From Blastobasis lacticolella (taxonomy: Eukaryota; Arthropoda; Insecta; Lepidoptera; Blastobasidae), in assembly GCA_905147135.1 (NCBI GenBank), contig LR990060.1, positions 4,170,001-4,234,000 of the forward strand: DNA of 64,000 nucleotides. Direction: 5' to 3'. This document shows positions 10,691-18,489 of this stretch, in pieces. Below the pieces are notes generated by a model that was not told the origin of the DNA, made no database searches, and saw only the letters and a list, made by a program, of their open reading frames with translations. Position 1 is the stretch's first letter. Each line of letters opens with the position of its first letter. A program made the translations under genes and the position numbers.

Positions 10691-11125
10691 TAGGACTCTG
10701 TCAAGCCTGAGGAGTCCCCCTGGGTGAGAACCACCGCTCTATCTATCTCTGCCGCCAAGCAATGTTACTTTGCAATGCTTACATTGTTGTGTTCCGGTTT
10801 GAAGGATAATGTAGCCAGCGCGCCAGGCACGAGGCATTCCTCACAGTGACAACGTAACCGCGCTCCTAAATTTTTGTTGCCTGAAACCTACATCATTTGT
10901 TTTTGTTACCATCAGCGGGGCTATTGGCTAACTCAGTTGACAACTGTATTTGACACTAGATAATTCTACGCCACGTCATCTACGTTGAAAATGGCAATAG
11001 CGCCTACCAAATTAGAGTAGTGTCAGATTTTTTTATGTCAAATTCAGTTGTCCACTGAGATAGCCGATAGGCCCTCAGGTGGGCTGTCTGCTCTTTTGTC
11101 ACTACTTAGCATAAAGAACTAGACT
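10690..11125 (+). mobile_element. R5 repeat interrupted by MITE-3
   Basis: R5 motifs: CTGTCAAGCCTGAGGAGTCC, TCTCTGCCGCCAAGCAA, TTGTTGTGTTCCGGTTTGAA, AGTGACAACG, GTTACCATCAG on the left and TCAGGTGGGCTGTCTGCTCT on the right. The right part continues the left part as in the copies at 61266-61890, so 10912-11078 is a later insertion. R5 has no visible coding capacity. Confidence 0.75.
10912..11078. mobile_element. MITE-3 inside R5
   Basis: The inner element (~159 bp, 10916-11074) has inverted ends: GGGCTATTGGCTAACTCAG and ACAACTGTATTTGACA on the left, with TGTCAAATTCAGTTGTCCAC and CTGAGATAGCCGATAGGCCC on the right. TCAG flanks both sides (10912-10915 and 11075-11078). The uninterrupted R5 reads CCATCAGGTGGGC or similar, which supports TCAG as the target duplication. 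Confidence 0.7.
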
Positions 11126-11276
11126 TCTTTAATGAAGAAAAGACAAATAACGTACCTCACGCTTGTCTATTCATTATATTTCTATTCATATTCACTAATC
11201 GATTAAGATCCCAAATCTCTTTAACGTCAATTGTATGAAACCCCGTCATCTCCAAGCGTGGATCCGGTGCAAGCCC

Positions 11277-11578
11277 ATGTATATGTTACAGTCAATACTC
11301 TCAACCAGTCAAAAGTACTGCTGACTGCAGACTCTCGACAATAATAATTTTGACTGAAATTACAGTCGAAACTATTTTCGTCCAATGGAGTTGGATACAA
11401 GTAGTTTTGAGTAACTGATTCCGTCAAAAGTTGTTGTTTCATGATTTATGTATTTGTCTCGTAATTATGACTGGATATTTGTGGTTAAAAGTCTAGGCTT
11501 TGACTAAGAGCTTCAGTCAAAACGACTTTCTAGTAAGATTAGTTAGATTAGACAAGTTAGATTTAAAAAAAAATTAAT
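11277..11578. mobile_element. Left half of palindromic element with CAGTCAAAA motifs
   Basis: Begins ATGTATATGTTACAGTC and then carries CAGTCAAAAGTA, TTTTGACTGA, CGTCAAAAGT and CTTCAGTCAAAACG. The right half at 14758-14903 carries the same motifs inverted and ends GACTGTAACATATATACGTG. The two ends form imperfect inverted repeats of about 35 bp. The middle is occupied by a SINE-B copy that itself holds a Copia element. Confidence 0.65.
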
Positions 11579-11769
11579 ACGTCGGTGGCCGAGCGGTTAG
11601 AGTATCCGACTCGTAAGCCAGAGATCCCGGGTTCGAATCCCGCTCCGGTTATACATGGCCAATGACTGTTTTCTGAGTTATATACATTAGTTGAATTCTA
11701 ACCGATGCTCTTAGGGTGAGGGAAAACATCGTGATGAAAACTGCACATTCAGGCGACTGGATGTGTAAC
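11579..11769 (+). mobile_element. SINE-B, 5' part (split by Copia)
   Basis: The best preserved SINE-B head in the window. It has an A box (TGGCCGAGCGG), an anticodon-loop-like GACTCGTAAGC (CGT at the anticodon position would be Thr; tentative) and a B box (GGTTCGAATCCC). The body follows (GAGTTATATACATTAG, GGTGAGGGAAAACATCGTGA, CATTCAGGCGACTGGATG) up to GTAAC, where the Copia insertion starts. The SINE resumes at 14561. Confidence 0.85.
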
Positions 11770-11936
11770 TGTTGGATGGAGCGACGGATGAAAGAATAAA
11801 ATATTGTTTACAATTAAATGTTGGTTTTATTATAATTAGACATCTCTAGAAAAATCATGAATGAACAATTTAGACAATCAAGTGTCAATAAGAACTCGGC
11901 AATATTATGTGCCAGTACAATCATAGACACACAATA
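11770..11936 (-). repeat. Copia 3' LTR
   Basis: 167 bp, identical by eye to 14394-14560. On the element strand it begins TATTGTGTGTC and ends TCCATCCAACA. The TA start is not the usual TG, while the CA end is canonical. The element-strand purine tract GAGGAGGAG lies immediately beside it (complement at 11937-11946). Confidence 0.92.
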
Positions 11937-11950
11937 CTCCTCCTCACATT
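11937..11950 (-). other. Copia polypurine tract
   Basis: The complement of CTCCTCCTCACATT gives AATGTGAGGAGGAG directly next to the 3' LTR. This is the expected place and composition for the plus-strand primer of an LTR retrotransposon. Confidence 0.75.
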
Positions 11951-12043
11951 TATTGCCCGAGTCCTAGTTTGCTTCTTAGCATCTCTAACCGAGGTCCAGA
12001 CAGCGCCTTAGTCAGGAGGTCCGCCTCCATTTCCTCTGTGCGC

Positions 12044-13432
12044 TTATAAGTGATATTTATTTCCTTGTTTAACGCAATCTCTTATGTAGTGCACTTTTAG
12101 GTCGATGTGTTTTGACTTGGAAGATACTATCGGGTTGAGTCCCAACTTTATGGCAGCTTGATTATCACTCCAAATTGTTATCTGTCCAAAATCAATACCT
12201 AGATCTCTGAAAAGTGACCTTAGGTGAACAGTCTCTTTCGCAGCTTCTGTCAGAGCTGTGTATTCAGATTCAGCCGTTGATAGGGCTATATTGCTTTGCT
12301 TCTTAGACGCCCAACTGATAGCTGCTCCTGCATATTTAAATGTGTAGCCGGAACAAGACTTTCTGTCCAGCTTGCAAGCACCCCAATCAGCATCGGCCAT
12401 ACCTTCTAATGGTTCTTGTGTTTTTAAATATGTAAGACCGACGTCGATTGTACCTTTTAGATATCGTAATACTCGCTTTGCTGATTTGAAGTGTTCAGGT
12501 CCGAAACAATCATTAAATCTGGATAAGTAATTTACAGCGTACGTTACGTCTGGTCGGGTAGCAACTGAGATGTACATCAATGTTCCAATCAGGTTTCTGT
12601 AAGGTAAGTTCTCTTCTCCTCCTTTTTTATTAGGCTCTAGGTTTAAGTTTAATTCCATTGGAGTTGTGTCAGTTTTGCAATCCTCCATCTTAAACTTCGT
12701 TAAAGTGTCTTGTATAAATTTCTTTTGGCTTAATTTTATTTTATTTTCTTTGTATTCTAAATCTATTCCTATTAGGCGTTTTGGTTGCCCTAAATCTTTC
12801 ATTTCAAATGTTTCGTTTAACCTTTTCTTGATCTCAGACAGTATTTTAGAGGATGAGTATGCAATAAGCAGGTCATCTACATATATAGCAATCACTGTCT
12901 TTTCTCCTCCTTTCGCTAATATGTAGACGCAAGGATCAGCTTCTGATGCACGAAATCCTATTTTCTTTAGTTCAGTGTCTAATTTTGTATACCACTGTCT
13001 TCCTGCTTGTTTTAGCCCATAGAGAGCCTTTTTGAGATGACATACTTTGTCTTGTTCAATACTTTTTATGTCTTCTAGCATCTTCTTTGCCTTATCATAC
13101 AAATTAAAATCATCTTCATCGCATGCCTCTACCATAATTTCAGCCACATATTTTTCGGTATGTTCAGGAAACTTCATGAAAATATTTTCTGCCAGATCGC
13201 CATTCAGATATGCTGTCTTGACATCCATTTGATTAAGTTTTAAATTTTCTTCGACTGCTAGTCCAATTACAGATCGAATGGTACTTAATCTTGCAACTGG
13301 TGCGAATGTCTCATTGAAATCGATCCCAGGTCTTTGTCCAAATCCGTGTGCAACAAGTCTGGCTTTCTTTATTTCTCCTTTGTCTGGAGTCCATTTATTT
13401 TTCAAAATCATTCTATAGTCAATAATTTTCAT
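12044..13432 (-). CDS. Copia pol remnant: reverse transcriptase and RNase H
   Basis: A 462-codon frame. The reverse transcriptase starts near residue 1 and shows the Copia-type motifs: the catalytic Asp in QMDVKTAYLNG (~70), CHLKKALYGLKQAGRQW (~131-147) and YVDDLL (184-189). RNase H follows with DADWG, STAESEYTA and WSDNQAA, and ends with the KSKHIDLKVHYIRD motif typical of Copia C-termini. It lies in the same frame as gag, separated only by TAA at 13442-13444 and three codons. The integrase domain that should precede it is absent. It is probably expressed only, if at all, as part of a defective element. Confidence 0.9.
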   Translation of the reverse strand: MKIIDYRMILKNKWTPDKGEIKKARLVAHGFGQRPGIDFNETFAPVARLSTIRSVIGLAVEENLKLNQMDVKTAYLNGDLAENIFMKFPEHTEKYVAEIMVEACDEDDFNLYDKAKKMLEDIKSIEQDKVCHLKKALYGLKQAGRQWYTKLDTELKKIGFRASEADPCVYILAKGGEKTVIAIYVDDLLIAYSSSKILSEIKKRLNETFEMKDLGQPKRLIGIDLEYKENKIKLSQKKFIQDTLTKFKMEDCKTDTTPMELNLNLEPNKKGGEENLPYRNLIGTLMYISVATRPDVTYAVNYLSRFNDCFGPEHFKSAKRVLRYLKGTIDVGLTYLKTQEPLEGMADADWGACKLDRKSCSGYTFKYAGAAISWASKKQSNIALSTAESEYTALTEAAKETVHLRSLFRDLGIDFGQITIWSDNQAAIKLGLNPIVSSKSKHIDLKVHYIRDCVKQGNKYHL

Positions 13433-13441
13433 ATCTTTCTC

Positions 13442-14326
13442 TTATATCGCAGTGTGATTTTCAGACGCTAACCGCAAAGTTCCATTTTCAGAGTTTAGGT
13501 TTTCAAAGTTACCTTCCTGTGCACACATATGGGATGTGCAGCCACTGTCAAGGCACCAGGTATCTGCGGGAGTAATTGATAAACAAAATAATAATATTTT
13601 CTGAAATGGTTGACGTTTATCCTTCTTACTCCAGCATTCCTCGGTATTATGTCCCTTTTTCTTGCAGTTCTGGCAGAATTTAGGCTTCTTCTTGGAATAG
13701 AATGCACCTTCTCTTCTTTCTTTTTGTATATCTTGACTTTTTCTGGCTTCACTTTCTTCTATAATCTTAATTTTCAGTTCTTCAGGCTTTGGTAGGGTAT
13801 CCCTAGATTCTACCGCGATTCTGAAGTTTTCAAATGAAGCGGGTAAGCTGTATAGCATCATGATACTTAGCAAATCTGGATTTAGGGTAATGTCCATGTC
13901 AGCCAATTTGTCGACAGTATCCATGAAACCGTTTAGGTGCTCGCGGACGTCACTGTTATCATGTTTCTTTAATATGAGATGCTTTAACAATGTTGCCTTC
14001 CTAGCGGGACCCGTACTTTGATAAATGCTCTTTAGTTTTTTCCAAAGCTCATACGAAGTCTTGCAGCCTTTTATTTGCTTCAACTCAGATGGTGAGATGA
14101 GAAGTAATAATTCTGACCTTGCTAGTAGATCTTTGTTCATGAATTCTTTCTTCTCCGTCTCGTTGCTAGTTGCAGTCGGCTCGGGTATCTCTCCACTTGC
14201 ATATCCCCACAGGCCATTTTTGATTAGCACTGCTTGGGCTTGAAGACACCACGTATCATAGTTGTCTTTTGTTAGCGCTTCGATTCTATGGTACGACGAC
14301 GAAGCGGTTGCCGCCGACGTGCTCAT
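13442..14326 (-). CDS. Copia gag with zinc knuckle and truncated protease
   Basis: A 294-codon frame starting 67 bases inside the 5' LTR. The N-terminal LTKDNYDTW motif and the helical middle match the Copia gag family (DUF4219/UBN2 type). A CCHC zinc knuckle lies at residues 218-231 (CQNCKKKGHNTEEC). The aspartic-protease DSG motif is at 260-262 within WCLDSGCTSHMC. The frame stops about 30 residues later, where the deletion joins it to the reverse transcriptase region. Confidence 0.9.
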   Translation of the reverse strand: MSTSAATASSSYHRIEALTKDNYDTWCLQAQAVLIKNGLWGYASGEIPEPTATSNETEKKEFMNKDLLARSELLLLISPSELKQIKGCKTSYELWKKLKSIYQSTGPARKATLLKHLILKKHDNSDVREHLNGFMDTVDKLADMDITLNPDLLSIMMLYSLPASFENFRIAVESRDTLPKPEELKIKIIEESEARKSQDIQKERREGAFYSKKKPKFCQNCKKKGHNTEECWSKKDKRQPFQKILLFCLSITPADTWCLDSGCTSHMCAQEGNFENLNSENGTLRLASENHTAI

Positions 14327-14375
14327 TTCGAACGTTTATTTTTACCGACTACATTTATACATTTATACCAGCCAA

Positions 14376-14393
14376 CCACGGTCTGCTACCAAT
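14376..14393 (-). other. Copia primer-binding site, initiator tRNA-Met type
   Basis: Next to the 5' LTR the element strand reads ATTGGTAGCAGACCG. TGGTAGCAGA is complementary to the 3' end of insect initiator tRNA-Met (…TCTGCTACCA), as far as I recall that tRNA. Such a match next to the LTR is the expected minus-strand primer site. Confidence 0.7.
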
Positions 14394-14560
14394 TGTTGGA
14401 TGGAGCGACGGATGAAAGAATAAAATATTGTTTACAATTAAATGTTGGTTTTATTATAATTAGACATCTCTAGAAAAATCATGAATGAACAATTTAGACA
14501 ATCAAGTGTCAATAAGAACTCGGCAATATTATGTGCCAGTACAATCATAGACACACAATA
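14394..14560 (-). repeat. Copia 5' LTR
   Basis: 167 bp, no difference seen from 11770-11936. It is followed at 14561 by the GTAAC target duplication and the continuation of the SINE-B body (CATGATCCAATCTGG). Confidence 0.92.
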
Positions 14561-14757
14561 GTAACCATGATCCAATCTGGTCCCCTGGGGGATCAGGGGG
14601 TCAGGGGGATGCAAGATTCCCCTGGTAGCAGGGTCGTGGAGGTCAGATGGTAGTCGCTCCACTGTAATAACCTGACCTGCCAAATCCTGGATCATGGTCA
14701 AGGCGGACCCCAGGCTCTCGTGCGCGAGAGTACAACCGGTTCCAGTAAAATACAATA
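14561..14757 (+). mobile_element. SINE-B, 3' part (continues 11579-11769)
   Basis: Continues GTAACCATGATCCAATCTGG. It has a local duplication around 14580-14625 (CCCCTGGGGGATCAGGGGGT and a second TTCCCCTGGTAGCAGGG). It then continues through CAGTCGCTCCACTGTAATAA and AAGGCGGACCCCAGGC, and breaks off after GAGAGTACAACCGG, lacking the (GAT)n end. Confidence 0.8.
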
Positions 14758-14903
14758 ATTCCAGTTAAAATTACTATTAACCAATGATTTCAGACAAAAC
14801 TACTTTTGACCGTCCTGTTCAGTCAAAACTACATTTGCATAGTTTTTTCAGTTAAAAATACTTTTGACTGAATAAGAGTTTCGACTGTAACATATATACG
14901 TGG
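14758..14903. mobile_element. Right half of palindromic element with CAGTCAAAA motifs
   Basis: Carries ACAAAACTACTTTTGACCG, CAGTCAAAACTACA, CAGTTAAAAATACTTTTGAC and ends GACTGTAACATATATACGTG, the inverted counterpart of 11277-11300. Confidence 0.65.
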
Positions 14904-15218
14904 TGTGTAATCAACCTAGTACAGAGTGTTCAGTGTTCACTGCGCAATGACGTATCTCGCCCAGATAGTAGACTCTGCTATCTTGCGGCTCGCAGAGACA
15001 TCAGGGTAAGCATATAAGAATATATTTATATGTATACAAACGTATAAGGAGAAGACGATGATGAAGGTGGCAAACAAGTTGTTGCAGTAGGCCTATGAAA
15101 CTTAATAATATCATAGTTATCCACTGAATCTGAATTGAAAAATCATTTATTAGGTAGTTACATATTACCCAGTTTTTAATCATCAAAAACTACGTAATAA
15201 GTACCTACCTACATCATC

Positions 15219-15330
15219 AAAACAGCCCATAACAGTCCACTGCAGGACTTAGGGCCTCTCCCACGAAAGGGGAGGTTATTGCCCTACGCTTGGCAGGGGT
15301 TGGAGATCGCAGTGTTATTAGTAGCTTCCA
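15219..15330 (-). mobile_element. R3 3' half, reverse
   Basis: CATAACAGTCCACTGCAGGA, GGGCCTCTCCCACGAAAGGG and GTTGGAGATCGCAGTG are the complement of the R3 3' half. The 5' half is missing. Confidence 0.7.
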
Positions 15331-15339
15331 ACGTAAACG

Positions 15340-15900
15340 AATTTTAATATTTTAAACTGATTTTTATCCGTTTGTTGTAAAGTTGTTAGACGTCTTTAAA
15401 AAAAACTCTTTTAATTTGTTGTCAGTTTTAGTTTTTTAACCAGATATAATTTTATGATATACTAAGGTAGTTTAAAAATTACATTTCAATAAGTTAGCTT
15501 AATGTTGTCTGATTATACCAACAAAATTTTACTACAATCCTTAAAATTACAGTTACGTTCTTCATACAAAACGACAATTTCATATTTTTACCAAAAATAA
15601 AATGTGTCTGCCATAGCCGCTACTCTGTGCCCCGAACAGTTTCCGCCTAGGGGCGGAAGACAGGCTTATCTCGACGCTTTGAAAATATTCAACAGAGGCA
15701 GCAAAGCTTACTTCGTAGCATAGAACTAGGAACCATGTACAATAAACACCACAACCGTAGCCAAATTGCGTGGCTTTGCTCCGGTTCGAAACGTTTGAGT
15801 TCAAATTTAATAAATGAAAATTACTTTAAAGAATTTCCATATTTTGCTAAGACAAGTAAGACAATTTATAAGTAAATAAATGTAATATATAATAAATGTG
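15340..15900. other. Gene-free AT-rich stretch
   Basis: No coding signal. A short motif at about 15735-15770 (AATAAACACCACAACCGTAG, CCAAATTGCGTGGCTTTG) has a diverged relative at 24122-24160, so part of this is an old dispersed repeat. Confidence 0.4.
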
Positions 15901-15904
15901 CTTG

Positions 15905-16070
15905 GTCAAATTTAAGTATTAGATAACTTATAAACTACTTATCTACTTTTTTTTAAATACTTACTTATTATACATACACACTACAGTCAAAACTTAGACC
16001 TGTAACAGAAACTGTAATCCAACATTTCAATTTCTACTCGGCCGGCAATCGAACACTGGACCTCAAATAA
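15905..16070 (-). mobile_element. Degraded SINE-A, reverse
   Basis: The order AGATAACTTATAAACTACTT, TTATTATACATACACAC, CATTTCAATTTCTACTCGGC and GGCAATCGAACACTGGACCT is the complement of SINE-A body and B box. The 5' half of the tRNA-like head is lost. Confidence 0.65.
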
Positions 16071-16184
16071 ATTATTAATAATTGATAATACACATTCAAA
16101 ATAATTACTTTAGTAAGTGTTCTTCTTCTTATAGAGTCAATTAAATAAAATCTGACTTACACTTACACATAGGTACAGTAAGTG

Positions 16185-16400
16185 TTAATCATCATCGCAG
16201 TCCATAACAGTCCACTGCAGGACATAGGACCTCTTCCCAAGGAAGGGAAGTTGTTGCCATAATCTCCACGCTTAGCAGGCGGGTTGGAGATAGCGTAACA
16301 GTGAAAAACGCTACTGCCCATTTTCCAGCCTACGGAGACTAGATCTCTTGCCTCGAAAACAATATTCGCCTTGTAGGACACCCACAAGTGTTAATGTATG
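16185..16400 (-). mobile_element. R3 repeat, reverse
   Basis: Runs from ATCATCGCAGTCCATAACAG to TTGTAGGACACCCACAAGTG. The terminal GTCCGGCAG segment is missing. Confidence 0.7.
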
Positions 16401-16402
16401 GT

Positions 16403-16860
16403 AACAAAAATTAAAAAAATATTTGCAGTTTATGTAATACTTTTTTATAAGTCAAAATCGTGACTTTTAAAGGTAAAACTGACAAAGAGATTTTTTAAAT
16501 TGTAATAAAAAAATAACTACAACCTATTTTTATATTATTATTATTTTAAAATGTTTATCTACACTCATAGCGTAATGTTCCAATTACATATTCCAAAACA
16601 GTCGTTTAAGGGTACACTTTTGTACACAAATGTAGGCTGAATACCTAGATGTCTTTAACAAATTCAAATTTAAATTTTCCTGTTTATATTGTGTAATTAT
16701 TTTCCCGCTAAACAAAATATTTTTTGTAATTGTTATAATTTGTTTTTGTGAATGTTTTTTCTTATTTTAAGCAAATAAATAGATAAATGTGAAAGTAGTA
16801 AAGTGAATTTCCCGCCGCTTGATATCCTCGGCGCGTAGATACAACAGAACTGACTCGCAG
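16403..16860. other. Gene-free AT-rich stretch
   Basis: Very AT-rich, with no coding frame or repeat family that I recognise. Confidence 0.45.
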
Positions 16861-16862
16861 CT

Positions 16863-17070
16863 TAAGGCCCTGACACAAACAAAGCTCGGCGCGAGCGTGG
16901 CGCGAGCGCGGTGCGATAGTTGCCTAGGCAACGCGCCAGCATCGCGCCGCGCTCAGGCCGCGCTCACGCCGCGCTCAGGCCGCGCTCAGGCCGGCGTGAG
17001 CGCGGCGCCGCGCCTGCGCTGTGCAGTGCCACAAACTTATCAGACCTGGTACCGGCGGCGCTGTTTTTAG
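16863..17070. mobile_element. GC-rich palindromic element with a perfect X-box (copy 1)
   Basis: Begins AAGGCCCTGACACAAACAAA and GCTCGGCGCGAGCG, then a CpG-dense array of GCGCGAGCGCGG, CAGGCCGCGCTCA-type motifs. The perfect palindrome GTTGCCTAGGCAAC lies at 16919-16932. The second copy (23756-23968) ends with the inverted form of the same terminus (CTTTGTGTGTGGCAAGGCCT), which suggests terminal inverted repeats. The island is far more GC-rich than the surrounding DNA. Open frames across it on several frames are composition artefacts. Confidence 0.65.
16919..16932. promoter_or_regulatory. Perfect X-box palindrome (RFX-type site)
   Basis: GTTGCCTAGGCAAC fits the established RFX consensus GTNRCC(0-3N)RGYAAC on both half-sites. 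The identical site recurs at 23890-23903 in the related element. Binding is inferred, not shown. Confidence 0.5.
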
Positions 17071-17429
17071 GATTGACATGTCAGTTCAAATACATTTCAA
17101 AAGTAAGTGTCGATATTTTTCCGCAGTTCCAGTTTTGGCCACCGCGTTTCTATGACAATCGGCACACATAGAGTGGCTGCTCCATTATTCGGGGAATTGA
17201 ATTTTTAGGATGGTAATACTCCCACATGTCGTAATAGCGGGTTAATTACTCGTTTCTTTTTACCAACAGTCCGAATCTTTCCTCCTAATTTGACTGGTGC
17301 ATTACGCAGATAATTTAGAACCTGAGGACGAATTTAGGCTTACTTTTTATTCCCCTCTACTCGCTAGCTTGCAAGAGTATATATAAGGTAGGTAAAAACC
17401 TGAAGCTTGGAAAAGTAAGCCCTACCTCT

Positions 17430-17510
17430 GAAATAAGTCGCCTTTTACGACACCTCTTAGTGTGGACGGCGATGCTATTTTACTCTGTTGGACACCACAC
17501 TGCAAATTTT
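17430..17510 (-). mobile_element. R3 5' end fragment, reverse
   Basis: AAGTCGCCTTTTACGACACC, GGCGATGCTATTTTACTCTG and TTGGACACCACAC are a diverged complement of the R3 5' end. Confidence 0.55.
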
Positions 17511-17892
17511 GCTCCCTAGGTAGGCCCCCTAAGGTAGGTAGGATGAAGGGGCACAGCTCTCCTACATCAGAATCAAAACATTTCAGTCCGACTTATTTGT
17601 CGAGTTAGACAAACTTTTAATGATACCGTAACATAGAGCACAAATTCTACAGTGCAAAAATTCGGTGGCTAGAGTCTAACGCTGATATAGATGTTTTGTT
17701 TAAGTACCCGCTACAGTACACAGAAAATTGCGCTCAATCTTATCCACCAGAATGGTACAAAACACATTGATATCAAATTACATTTCTTTCGACAATCTTT
17801 CGGCCTGCCAGATGATAAGTAGTAATAGATGGTAATATAATAAGAAATGGTTTATGGTATGCAAGTATTGCCATAATATTTACATTTCAATT

Positions 17893-18475
17893 TCTGGAGA
17901 GCCTCAGTGGCCGAGCGGTTAGGGTATTTGACTAATAAGCGAGAGGTACCAGGTTCGAATCCCGCTGCGGCCATGTACCAATGATGCTCTTACGGTGAGG
18001 GAAAACATCGTGATGAAACCTGCACATACACCTGAGTGGTTCAATGGTTAACATGCCGGTCTGCCACGCAAGAGGTCCCGGGTTCGATTCCCGGCCGGGC
18101 AGAAATTGAAATAATGAATATTAATTTCTGTTACGGGTCTGGGTGTTCTATGTATAATAAATATGTATTTAAAAAGTATTTAAGTAGTTTATCACTTATC
18201 TAGCACCCATAACACAAGCTTTACTTTGGGGCTAGATGGCGCTGTGTGAATTTGTCCACGAATATTTATTTATTTAATTTATACAGGCGACTGAATGTGT
18301 AACCATGATCCAATCTGGTCAGAGTCCCCTTGTAGCAGGGTCACGAAGGTCAGATGGCAGTAGCTCCACTGTAATTACCTGATCTGCGAAAACATGGATC
18401 ATGGTCAAGGCGGATCCCAGGCCTTCGGGCGCAAAAGCACAATCGGGACATTAACGCCAAGGTGATTATGATTTT
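17893..18475 (+). mobile_element. SINE-B interrupted by SINE-A
   Basis: The SINE-B head (CAGTGGCCGAGCGGTTAGGG, GGTTCGAATCCCGCTGC) and first body part run to CCTGCACATA at about 18029. A complete SINE-A follows, and the SINE-B body resumes at about 18284 with CAGGCGACTGAATGTGTAAC. It then runs to GACATTAACGCCAAGGTGAT, the (GAT)-type end. Other copies read CCTGCACATTCAGGCGACTG without a break, which proves the nesting order. Confidence 0.9.
18030..18283 (+). mobile_element. Complete SINE-A (tRNA-Gly-derived)
   Basis: The clearest SINE-A. The head reads TGGTTCAATGG (A box), CTGCCACGC across the anticodon loop (GCC, as in tRNA-Gly) and GGTTCGATTCCC (B box) with a CCCGG/CCGGG T-stem. The body contains TACGGGTCTGGGTGTTCTAT, GTAGTTTATCACTTATCTAG and GGGGCTAGATGGCGCTGTGT, then TTTATTTATTTAATTTAT. 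Internal pol III promoter boxes are intact. Confidence 0.9.
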
Positions 18476-18489
18476 TTTATTAAGATTTC

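Larger units (their letters stand above)
11765..14565 (-). mobile_element. Young, internally deleted Copia LTR retrotransposon
   Basis: The full element occupies 11770-14560, with the 5-bp target duplication GTAAC at 11765-11769 and 14561-14565. The LTRs are 167 bp each and I read them as identical. In element orientation the order is LTR, primer site, gag with zinc knuckle, start of protease, a stop, reverse transcriptase, RNase H, purine tract, LTR. Integrase and most of protease are missing, so the copy cannot transpose alone. Normal Copia elements are about 5 kb; this one is 2.8 kb. Identical LTRs mean insertion was recent. Because integration normally needs integrase, the deletion either arose after insertion or the deleted copy was mobilised in trans. 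Confidence 0.93.

Noticed and set aside
11579..11650. Functional tRNA gene with CGT anticodon
   Set aside because: It is the head of SINE-B; stems are imperfect and the body follows without a terminator.
12666..13232. Plus-strand frames over the Copia pol region
   Set aside because: Shadows of the minus-strand reverse transcriptase frame.
16819..17171. Arg/Ala-rich open frames
   Set aside because: Produced by GCG/CGC-rich repeat DNA; several frames are open at once.
18030..18105. Functional tRNA-Gly gene
   Set aside because: The acceptor stem does not close and the sequence runs on into a SINE body shared with many copies.
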